64,000 nt of DNA from Euzebya sp. GTDB taxonomy: Bacteria > Actinomycetota > Nitriliruptoria > Euzebyales > Euzebyaceae. The stretch is taken from NCBI RefSeq assembly GCF_964222135.1, contig NZ_CAXQBR010000010.1:1-64000 (forward strand), in the 5' to 3' direction. The position numbers and the translations under genes are program-made. Shown here piece after piece: positions 17,050-24,079 of this stretch. The notes under the pieces were generated by a model that saw only the letters and a list, made by a program, of their open reading frames with translations, made no database searches and was not told the DNA's origin. Every line of letters begins with the position of its first letter. The first letter of the stretch is position 1.

Positions 17050-17859
17050 TCAGGTCATCCCGAGCGCGCGGCGCAGCGGACCGACCTGGCGGCGGGACAC
17101 CTCGACGCGGCTGCGCTCCGGGTCGTCCATCACCAGCACGACCGAGCCCTTGTAGTCCCCGACCATCTCCGCGACGTGCGCCAGGTTCACCAGGTGCGAG
17201 CGGTGCGCGCGGAAGAACGACGGGCCCAGACGCTCCTCGAGGTCGGTCAGGCTCCAGCTGACGAGGTACCGGTCCGTCGGCAGCTTCAGGTAGCTGTAGC
17301 CGCGCGTCGCGGTCGCGTAGACGACGTCCCCGGCGTTGACCAGGACCGTCCGGTCGCCCTGCTGGACCGGGATCCTCGCGGAGGTCACGACACCCGGCGT
17401 GCGCTCCTCCGCCGGGCGGTCCTCGACGTCCGCGTCCGCGCCGCGCCGGTCGGCCAGCGCCCGGTCGATCGCGGTGATCAGCCGGTCCCGGTCGATCGGC
17501 TTCATCAGGTAGTCCGTCGCCTGCAGCTCGAAGGCGTCGACGGCGTGGTCGGCGTAGGCGGTCGTGAAGATCACCGCCGGCCCCGGGTCCTGCGCGCGGA
17601 TCTGGCGGGCGACGTCGAGCCCGCTGCCGCCCGGCAGGTGGATGTCGAGGAGCACCAGGTCGTAGGGGATCGACCCGAGCAGCCCGAGGGCCTCCGCGGC
17701 GTTGGTCGCCTCGCCGAGGACGGTGACCCGGTCCTCGAGGCCGTTGAGCAGGAACCGGAGCTCCTCCCGGGCGGGCGCCTCGTCGTCGACGATCAGGCAG
17801 CGGGCCGGCCCGTCGCGCCGGAGCGGCGTGACGTCGGTCGGGGTGTGCGGCTCGGGCAT
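17050..17859 (-). CDS. LytR/AlgR-type response regulator with LytTR DNA-binding domain
   Basis: A 269-residue regulator. The receiver domain (about 18-140) has the acidic pair IVDDEAPAREE, phosphoacceptor Asp in LVLLDIHLPGGSG, the Thr in FTTAYADHA and the Lys in YLMKPIDRD. The C-terminal LytTR domain (about 165-265) shows VVYATATRGYSYL and FFRAHRSHLVNLAHV. It is the cognate partner of the LytS-type kinase immediately upstream and is cotranscribed with a DUF485/SSS symporter. A symporter-kinase-regulator order suggests control of carboxylate uptake by the substrate, as in the BtsSR/YpdAB-type systems. A CCGCAT-GCT-ATGCGG hairpin (17901-17915) lies in the gap before it. Confidence 0.92.
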   Translation of the reverse strand: MPEPHTPTDVTPLRRDGPARCLIVDDEAPAREELRFLLNGLEDRVTVLGEATNAAEALGLLGSIPYDLVLLDIHLPGGSGLDVARQIRAQDPGPAVIFTTAYADHAVDAFELQATDYLMKPIDRDRLITAIDRALADRRGADADVEDRPAEERTPGVVTSARIPVQQGDRTVLVNAGDVVYATATRGYSYLKLPTDRYLVSWSLTDLEERLGPSFFRAHRSHLVNLAHVAEMVGDYKGSVVLVMDDPERSRVEVSRRQVGPLRRALGMT

Positions 17860-17919
17860 CGGCTCTCGCGTCCTCTTCGGAACGGTCCTCTGGACGCGCG
17901 CCGCATGCTATGCGGGATG

Positions 17920-19221
17920 TCAGGTGAGGGGCATGCGGAGCTCGACGACGGTTCCCTCGCCGGGCGATGACTCCACGCGCAGGCTGTGGCGCTCGCCGAA
18001 CAGCTGCGACAGCCGTGCCGAGATGTTGCGCAGCGCGATGCCGCTGCCCTCGTCGGCGACCGGGTGCAGGTGATCGCCCGGGGGGTCGAAGAGGTGGTCG
18101 ACGACCTCGGGTGGCATCCCCACGCCGTCGTCGGCCACCACCACCGTCGTGGTGCGGCTCAGCGGGTCGGCCTTGGCGCGGAGGGTCACGGTGCCGCCGT
18201 CGACGGCCTGGGCCAGGCCGTGCTTCACCGCGTTCTCGACCAGCGGCTGGATGATCAGCACCGGCACCCGTGCGGTGAGCACCTGCGGGTCGATGTCGTA
18301 GTCGACGCCGAGCCGGTCGCCGTAGCGCGCCTGCTCGAGCGTCAGGTAGGTCCGCACGAAGAAGTACTCCTGGCCGAACTCGGCGAACTGGCCCTGCTGC
18401 TGGATCGAGTAGCGGAAGAAGTCGCTCAACCGCAGCAGCAGCCCGCGCGCGGTCTCGGGGTCGGTCCGGGCCTTCGACGCGATCGTGTTGAGGATGTTGA
18501 ACAGGAAGTGGGGGTTGATCTGGGCGCGGAGCGCGTCGAGCTTCGCGTTGGCGGCCAGCTCGCGCTCGCGGTCGACGTCGGCCAGCTCGAGCTGCAGGCT
18601 GAGGACGCCGGCCAACGCCTCGACCAGCTCGGGCAGGGGAGGGTCCTCCCGCACCCGGTAGGCCTTCAGGGTGCCGACGACCTCGCCGGACACCCGCAGC
18701 GGCACGACGACCGCGGAGGCGAACGGCGTGTCGGGCTGCAGGTCGGCGGGATCGGTCACCACGACGGTGCTGGCCGTGTCGAGCGCGCGACGGGTCGCGG
18801 TGGTCTGCAGCGGGGTGCCCGACCCGTGCTGCTCGGCCCCCCGGCCGGTGTAGGCCAGGATCTCGCTGCGGTCGGTCAGCGCCACCGCGTCGGCGTCGAG
18901 GATCGGGCGGAGCAGCCGGACGGTCTTGGCCGCCGACTCGGCTGTCAGCCCGGCGCGGAGCGGCTCGGCCGTCGCCACCACGCGACGGCGCGCGCTCCGC
19001 CGGGTGCGGCCCTCGGCCCCGCCGAGGAACCGCGTGGCCCCCGGTCCCCGCAGGGCGGAGGGGTAGCCGAGGGTCAGGATCGACGTGACGACCACGCCGA
19101 TCAGGATCGTCGGCACCGTGCCGAGGGAGGGGGTGAGCAGCACCTGGGTCCCGACCGTGATGATCCCCCACACCGCGAGGTTGACCAGGACCAGCGACCA
19201 GGGCCCACCGAGGTCCCGCAC
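17920..19221 (-). CDS. LytS-family sensor histidine kinase
   Basis: A 433-residue kinase. Two N-terminal membrane helices (about 7-50) are followed by a GAF-like domain (about 80-205), then the LytS/YehU-type histidine kinase domain with the phosphoacceptor in AQINPHFLFNILNTIASKAR. The ATPase domain shows VENAVKHG (N box), VADDGVGMPP (G1) and GSGIALRNI. The GTG start at 19221 is 3 nt after the symporter stop, with a G-rich ribosome site inside the symporter end. The short membrane anchor leaves little external sensing surface, so sensing may occur through the GAF domain or by contact with the adjacent symporter; this is inference. Confidence 0.9.
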   Translation of the reverse strand: MRDLGGPWSLVLVNLAVWGIITVGTQVLLTPSLGTVPTILIGVVVTSILTLGYPSALRGPGATRFLGGAEGRTRRSARRRVVATAEPLRAGLTAESAAKTVRLLRPILDADAVALTDRSEILAYTGRGAEQHGSGTPLQTTATRRALDTASTVVVTDPADLQPDTPFASAVVVPLRVSGEVVGTLKAYRVREDPPLPELVEALAGVLSLQLELADVDRERELAANAKLDALRAQINPHFLFNILNTIASKARTDPETARGLLLRLSDFFRYSIQQQGQFAEFGQEYFFVRTYLTLEQARYGDRLGVDYDIDPQVLTARVPVLIIQPLVENAVKHGLAQAVDGGTVTLRAKADPLSRTTTVVVADDGVGMPPEVVDHLFDPPGDHLHPVADEGSGIALRNISARLSQLFGERHSLRVESSPGEGTVVELRMPLT

Positions 19222-19223
19222 CG

Positions 19224-20897
19224 CTACAGCCCCCGGATGGTCAGCTCGGCCAGGGCCTCGGCCCGGCGGTCCGCACCGGTCCCGTGCATGCGCACCAGCG
19301 CGTCGTCGGTCCCCGGCGGCGGGGTGGTCCGCAGCGACACAACGACGGTGACGACGAGGTTGACCGTCGCCGCGAGCGGGGTGGGGGTCAGCAGCAGCGC
19401 GGCGAGGCCGTGCGCCTCCGCCTCGATCCCGATGCCGACGCCGATGAGGGTCAGGGCCAGCGCCGTCGCGGTCAGCATCCCCGCGCAGAGGCCGGCGGCG
19501 GTCACCCGCGGCCACCAGATCGCGAGGATCAGCGCCGGCGTCAGCGCCGACCCGGCGATGGCCAGCGCCCAGGTCACCATCTGGGCGATGAGGGACGAGA
19601 ACCGCCCGTCGACGATCTGCGGGCCGATGGCCAGCGCGACGACGGTCGCGACCAGCGCGACGGCGATGATCGTCATCCGTCCCGCGATCAGCGCCTGCCG
19701 CGTGGTGGCGCGGCGGTTGACGTGCTGCTCGTACAGGTCGTGGCCGACCGACGCCGCGGCCGCGAGCAGCAGGCCGGCCATCGTCGACATCACCGCGACG
19801 AGCGCCCCCAGCGTGACGACCCCCAGCCCGACCGTGCCGCCGTACAGCCGCCCCAGGACCAGGAGGGACTGCTCGGGCACCGCGAGGACGCCGTCGACCA
19901 TCAGGTCCGCCAGCCACGGGCGGCCCTCGGCGGCGCCGTCGAGGATGGTCCGCGCCGCGATGCCGAGCATGACCGCGAGGATGTAGAAGCTGCTCGCGAA
20001 CACGAGCACCCACTTGGCGGTCGTGCGCGCCGACCGTCCGGTCGGGGCCGTGAAGAACCGGTTCAGGACGTGCGGCAGGCCGGAGGTGCCGAGCACCAGC
20101 GTCAGCACCAGGGCGAGCTGGCCCGGGGCGTCGCTCCGCCCGCCGGGCTGGCCGAACGTCGCGGGCTCGTCCGGGTGCATGAGGTTGGTGGTGGGGCGGA
20201 CGACCAGGTCGCCGCCCTCGCGGACGACCTGGGACAGCGGCTCGTCGACCAGATCGCCGATCGCGTCGGGGTACCGGAACCCCGCCTGCGTCACCACGCC
20301 CGTCAGCCAGAGGAGGATCACGAGCAGGATGATGAACTGCACCGCCTGGGTCCACGTCGTCCCGCGCATCCCGCCGGCGACGACCAGCGCGGTGATCACG
20401 GCCGTGTTGACCACCACCCCGGTGCCGTAGGGGTCGAGGCCCGGGATCGTGACGCCGGTGAGCAGCTGCCACGTCAACCCGGTCCCCACGACCTGGGGCA
20501 GGACGTACGCGCCGATCACGATCATCACGACCGCCACCGCGGTCAGGCGCACCACGTGGGACTCCATGCGGCGGCCGAGGAAGTCCGGCACGCTGAACCC
20601 CCCGAACCGGCGGAGGGGCGCGGCGACGAACAGCACGATCGGCACGAACCCGGCGGTGAAGCCCGCGGCGTACCAGGCGCCGTCCAGGCCGCTCGCGTAG
20701 ACCGCGGCGGCGACGCCGAGGAACGACGCCGCGGAGATGTAGTCGCCGCAGATCGCCGACGCGTTCGTGAGCACGCCGACGCGCTGGCCGGCCAGGTAGT
20801 AGTCGATGGTGGAGGCCCGGCGGGGGCGCAGGACCAGCGCGACCCCGGTCCCCAGCGCGGCGAGGGCGACCAGCACCAGCAGGGCGCTCGACGTCAC
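19224..20897 (-). CDS. sodium/solute symporter (SSS family), acetate/carboxylate type
   Basis: A 557-residue transporter with about 13 helices. STIDYYLAGQRVGVLTNASAICGDYISAASFLG and VPDFLGRR correspond to the start and helix 2-3 region of the SSS family, and GMRGTTWTQAVQFIILL and TSGLPHVLNRFFT are typical of the ActP/MctC-like carboxylate branch. Its start overlaps the DUF485 small subunit (ATGA at 20894-20897) and it is followed immediately by the LytS gene. It probably imports acetate, pyruvate or a similar monocarboxylate with Na+ or H+; the exact substrate cannot be read from sequence. Confidence 0.88.
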   Translation of the reverse strand: MTSSALLVLVALAALGTGVALVLRPRRASTIDYYLAGQRVGVLTNASAICGDYISAASFLGVAAAVYASGLDGAWYAAGFTAGFVPIVLFVAAPLRRFGGFSVPDFLGRRMESHVVRLTAVAVVMIVIGAYVLPQVVGTGLTWQLLTGVTIPGLDPYGTGVVVNTAVITALVVAGGMRGTTWTQAVQFIILLVILLWLTGVVTQAGFRYPDAIGDLVDEPLSQVVREGGDLVVRPTTNLMHPDEPATFGQPGGRSDAPGQLALVLTLVLGTSGLPHVLNRFFTAPTGRSARTTAKWVLVFASSFYILAVMLGIAARTILDGAAEGRPWLADLMVDGVLAVPEQSLLVLGRLYGGTVGLGVVTLGALVAVMSTMAGLLLAAAASVGHDLYEQHVNRRATTRQALIAGRMTIIAVALVATVVALAIGPQIVDGRFSSLIAQMVTWALAIAGSALTPALILAIWWPRVTAAGLCAGMLTATALALTLIGVGIGIEAEAHGLAALLLTPTPLAATVNLVVTVVVSLRTTPPPGTDDALVRMHGTGADRRAEALAELTIRGL

Positions 20898-21256
20898 GGC
20901 CCCGCCACCTCGTCGTCGACGTCGGTGTCGAGGAGCTCCCTGCCGCCGAGCATCCGCCGCTCGACCTGGTCGGCGACGCGGGCCGACAGCATGCCGATCG
21001 CGATGATCGCGGCGTACAGGCCGACGACGGCGGCGGCGAACGCCGGGCTGACGCCGCCGACCAGCTCACCGCGCGTCCACCAGCCGGCGAGCCCGTTCAG
21101 CAGGGGCACGGTGACGACGACGACGAGGAACAGCAGCATGTAGGCGACCGCCACGCGCCGCAGCGTGCGGAACGCCGCCACGACCTCCGCCGGGGTGTCC
21201 TCGGGCTCGAGCGCGTGCAGGACCGCGGGATCGGCGCTGAGGTGGTCCGGCTCCAC
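20894..21256 (-). CDS. DUF485-like small membrane subunit of the symporter
   Basis: A 120-residue protein with two membrane helices (VAYMLLFLVVVVTVPLLNGL and FAAAVVGLYAAIIAIGML), the layout of DUF485/YjcH-type proteins encoded with ActP-like symporters. The GTG start at 21256 is 6 nt after TACGAT (21263-21268 on the minus strand), so this first gene of the symporter-LytST operon is probably leaderless. Three 15-bp direct repeats lie just upstream of that -10 box. ATGA overlap couples it to the symporter. Confidence 0.75.
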   Translation of the reverse strand: MEPDHLSADPAVLHALEPEDTPAEVVAAFRTLRRVAVAYMLLFLVVVVTVPLLNGLAGWWTRGELVGGVSPAFAAAVVGLYAAIIAIGMLSARVADQVERRMLGGRELLDTDVDDEVAGP

Positions 21257-21268
21257 CGGCGGATCGTA
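21257..21268 (-). promoter_or_regulatory. putative leaderless promoter of the symporter-LytST operon
   Basis: On the minus strand TACGAT is followed by 6 nt and the GTG at 21256. The expected -35 region is occupied by the 15-bp repeat array at 21275-21319. Confidence 0.5.
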
Positions 21269-21274
21269 CCGCCG

Positions 21275-21319
21275 CCGACCCAGCCCGATCCGACCCAGCC
21301 CGACCCGACCCAGCCCGGG
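21275..21319 (-). repeat. three tandem 15-bp repeats upstream of the symporter operon
   Basis: Three adjacent 15-bp copies, GTCGGGCTGGGTCGG on the minus strand with one or two changes. They end 6 bp upstream of the TACGAT -10 box, so they cover roughly -19 to -63. The position suggests binding sites for an activator. They lie in the 82-bp gap before the 134-residue membrane protein gene. Confidence 0.7.
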
Positions 21320-21338
21320 CCGCCGGGGCGACCGCTGC

Positions 21339-21743
21339 TCAGGCGTCGCCGACGAGGTGCACCACCCCGCGGATCGCCAGGCTGGCGCCCGCCGCGCAGA
21401 CGAAGATGCCGAGGCCCGGCTGCCAGCCCTCGACCCCGAGGCCCGACACGCGCAGCACCTGCCAGGCCGGCAGGACCACGGCCGCGCCCCCGGCGATGAT
21501 GCCCTGCACGGTCGCCGCGGTGCGCGAGGGGACGAGGGCCCCGGCCAGGCCGAGGAAGCCCAGGTAGAACGTCCACAGGCCCGCGGTCTGGATGCCGTTC
21601 ACCGTCGCGATGCCGCTGAGGGTGATCCAGGGCAGGAACGAGCCGACGAGGATCAAGGCCGAGCCGCCGAGGAGCCACTTCTGGCCGCGCCCCGCCTGCG
21701 GCCAGCGGGTCCGGGTGGCGATCGGCTCGCTGGAGGTGCTCAT
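21339..21743 (-). CDS. small hypothetical membrane protein
   Basis: A 134-residue protein with four hydrophobic stretches (for example WLLGGSALILVGSFLPWITL and LWTFYLGFLGLAGALVP) after a short basic N-terminus. I do not recognise a named family. The ATG at 21743 follows TAGCGT (21752-21757, minus strand) by 8 nt, so it is probably leaderless and has its own promoter. It is upstream of the symporter-LytST operon and could be cotranscribed with it, although the intervening repeats and promoter suggest partial independence. Confidence 0.65.
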   Translation of the reverse strand: MSTSSEPIATRTRWPQAGRGQKWLLGGSALILVGSFLPWITLSGIATVNGIQTAGLWTFYLGFLGLAGALVPSRTAATVQGIIAGGAAVVLPAWQVLRVSGLGVEGWQPGLGIFVCAAGASLAIRGVVHLVGDA

Positions 21744-21757
21744 CGGCGGCCACGCTA
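21744..21757 (-). promoter_or_regulatory. putative leaderless promoter of the 134-residue membrane protein gene
   Basis: TAGCGT on the minus strand lies 8 nt before the ATG. The divergent spacer to 22019 also holds the dyad ACGCCG-TT-CGGCGT (21870-21883), a candidate operator for the symporter genes on either side. Confidence 0.45.
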
Positions 21758-22019
21758 CGGAGCGGACACCGAGCGGTTCTAGTGCGGACACGTCGGGCGG
21801 CGGCGAGCGGTCGGTGAACGGTCGTGGCGCGCCCGCGAGCGGTCACCGGGTGGCGTCACCGCCCAGCGGACGCCGTTCGGCGTGACGCGAGCACCGCCGG
21901 TCAGCCGAACGGCACCGGTGGTGCAGTTGCCCCTTCATGGCCCATCGGACGGGGTGTGGCATGCGGGCATCGAGCGCCCGCAGCCGCGGGACGCGATGCA
22001 CATGGGAGGCAGTGCACAG

Positions 22020-22298
22020 ATGGACGAAGCGAGCCGCCAGGCGTACTGGCGACGCAACCTACGGCTGATGGTCATCCTGCTGTCGATCTGGTTCGTGGTG
22101 TCGTACGGCGCCGGGATCCTGTTGGTCGACCAGCTGAACGAGATCGTCATCAACGACTTCCCCCTGGGCTTCTGGTTCGCCCAGCAGGGGTCCATCGTCA
22201 CGTTCGTGATCCTCATCGGCGTCTACGCGTGGAAGATGGACAAGCTCGACGACGAGTACGGCGTGGCCGAGCGCGATGAGGCGGGGAACCGCATATGA
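22020..22298 (+). CDS. DUF4212 sodium/solute symporter small subunit
   Basis: A 92-residue protein beginning MDEASRQAYWRRNLRLM, with two membrane helices (IWFVVSYGAGILLVDQL and QGSIVTFVILIGVYAWKMD). This matches the putative sodium:solute symporter small subunit family (DUF4212). A strong GGGAGG lies 9 nt before the ATG at 22020, which is why the longer upstream reading is not used. The stop overlaps the large-subunit start (ATGA at 22295-22298). Together they should form a two-component symporter. Confidence 0.88.
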   Translation: MDEASRQAYWRRNLRLMVILLSIWFVVSYGAGILLVDQLNEIVINDFPLGFWFAQQGSIVTFVILIGVYAWKMDKLDDEYGVAERDEAGNRI

Positions 22299-23974
22299 GC
22301 GACATCAGGCTCTGGACACTCATCTTCGTCGTCGGCACCTTCGGGCTGTACGTCTGGATCGCCTGGCGCAGCCGGGTCAGCGACACGAAGGGCTTCTACG
22401 TCGCCGGGCACGGCGTGCCGGCGATCGCGAACGGCGCGGCCATCGGCGCGGACTGGATGAGCGCCGCGTCGTTCATCTCGATGGCGGGCATCATCAGCTT
22501 CTCGGGCTACGACGGCTCGGTGTACCTGATGGGCTGGACCGGCGGCTACGTGCTGCTCGCCCTGCTCATCGCCCCGTACCTGCGCAAGTTCGGCAAGTAC
22601 ACGGTCCCGGACTTCGTCGGAGACCGCTACTCGGAGACCGCGCGGGCGGTGGCCGTGGTCTGCGCGATCTTCATCTCCTTCACCTACGTCGCGGGGCAGA
22701 TGCGCGGCGTCGGCGTGGTCTTCAGCCGGTTCCTCGGCGTCGGCATCACCGGCGGCGTGATCATCGGCATGGCGATCGTGCTGTTCTACGCGGTGCTCGG
22801 CGGCATGAAGGGCATCACCTGGACCCAGGTCGCCCAGTACACGGTGCTGATCATCGCCTACATGATCCCGGCGTTCGCGATCGCCCAGACCCTGACCGGG
22901 ATCCCGATCCCGCACATCGGGTTCGGCGAGGTCGTCGCGGAGCTCGACACCATCCAGGCCGAGCTCGGCTTCGCCGAGTACTCCTCGACCTTCGTCGGCG
23001 GCTCGATGCTGAACATGCTGTTCTTCACCGCCGCGCTGATGTGCGGGACGGCGGGCCTGCCGCACGTGATCGTGCGCTTCTACACGACCAAGTCGGTGCG
23101 AGCCGCCCGGTTCAGCGCCTTCTGGGCGCTCCTCTTCCTCGCGATCCGGTACACGACCGCCCCGGCGATCGCGGCCTTCGCGAAGCTGAACGCCGTCGAG
23201 TCGGTGTCGAACGTCGCCGTCGACGACCTGCCCGCCTGGGTCAACAACTGGCAGCAGGCCGAGCTGATCACCGTCGACGACCTGAACGGCGACGGCGTGG
23301 TCCAGTACACGCCGGACGCCGACACCAACGAGATCGTCATCGACCGCGACATCATGGTCCTGGCGAACCCCGAGATCGCGGGCCTGCCCGCGCCGGTCGT
23401 CGGGCTGGTCGCCGCAGGTGGCCTGGCCGCCGCCCTGTCCACGGCGTCGGGGCTGTTGCTGGTGATCTCCTCGTCGGTGGCCCACGACGTCTACTACAAG
23501 CGGATCAACCCGCAGGCGTCGGAGTCACGTCGGCTCGCCGTGGGTCGCTGGACGATGGCGGCCGCCGTCATCGTGGCCGGCTACTTCGGCGTCAACCCGC
23601 CCGGCTTCGTCGCCGAGGTCGTCGCGTTCGCCTTCGGGCTCGCCGCGGCGTCGTTCTTCCCGGCGATCACGCTCGGGATCTTCTGGAAGCGCACCAACGC
23701 GAAGGGTGCGGTCGCCGGCATGCTCAGCGGCCTGATCCTCACCGCCGGCTACATGCTCTACACGATCCCGATCTACGGCGGTCAGGAGTTCATCGCCGGC
23801 ATCAGCCCGCAGGCGATCGGCACCGTCGGCATGATCGTGAACTTCGCGGTGACCATCGTGGTCTCCCTGATGACGGCGCCGCCGCCGGAGTCGATGCAGG
23901 AGCTGATCGAGGAGGTCCGCCTCCCCGGCAAGTCCCGCGCCGAGATCGAGGGGGACATCGCCCCCGCCCACTGA
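22295..23974 (+). CDS. sodium/solute symporter large subunit (VC_2705 type)
   Basis: A 559-residue SSS transporter paired with DUF4212. Diagnostic stretches are GFYVAGHGVPAIANGAAIGADWMSAASF in helices 1-2 (read in part), YTVPDFVGDRYSET, GGMKGITWTQVAQY and CGTAGLPHVIVRFYT. An extramembrane loop at about residues 327-350 contains DLNGDGVVQYTPDAD, an EF-hand/dockerin-like acidic loop that could bind Ca2+. A strong hairpin follows the gene and acs comes next, so acetate or a similar carboxylate is the likely substrate. It is the second symporter of this block, divergent from the LytST-linked one. Confidence 0.9.
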   Translation: MSDIRLWTLIFVVGTFGLYVWIAWRSRVSDTKGFYVAGHGVPAIANGAAIGADWMSAASFISMAGIISFSGYDGSVYLMGWTGGYVLLALLIAPYLRKFGKYTVPDFVGDRYSETARAVAVVCAIFISFTYVAGQMRGVGVVFSRFLGVGITGGVIIGMAIVLFYAVLGGMKGITWTQVAQYTVLIIAYMIPAFAIAQTLTGIPIPHIGFGEVVAELDTIQAELGFAEYSSTFVGGSMLNMLFFTAALMCGTAGLPHVIVRFYTTKSVRAARFSAFWALLFLAIRYTTAPAIAAFAKLNAVESVSNVAVDDLPAWVNNWQQAELITVDDLNGDGVVQYTPDADTNEIVIDRDIMVLANPEIAGLPAPVVGLVAAGGLAAALSTASGLLLVISSSVAHDVYYKRINPQASESRRLAVGRWTMAAAVIVAGYFGVNPPGFVAEVVAFAFGLAAASFFPAITLGIFWKRTNAKGAVAGMLSGLILTAGYMLYTIPIYGGQEFIAGISPQAIGTVGMIVNFAVTIVVSLMTAPPPESMQELIEEVRLPGKSRAEIEGDIAPAH

Positions 23975-24002
23975 CGTCATCCGCCGGTCACCGACCGGCC
24001 AG

Positions 24003-24033
24003 GCTCGGGCGCTCGACAGTCGAGCGCCCGAGC
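24003..24033 (+). terminator. hairpin between symporter and acs
   Basis: A perfect 13-bp stem (GCTCGGGCGCTCG at 24003-24015 with 24021-24033) and loop ACAGT. No T-run follows. It may terminate or attenuate transcription before acs, 46 bp further on, or stabilise the upstream message. Confidence 0.6.
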
Positions 24034-24079
24034 GCTAGACCAGCACAGACGCCGCGATGCCTGGGAGGGCAGCCATCAG

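Noticed and set aside
21744-22019. LytTR binding sites in the divergent symporter spacer
   Set aside because: A GCCGTTCGG-like word and its inverse are present, but no pair with the expected direct-repeat spacing could be found.
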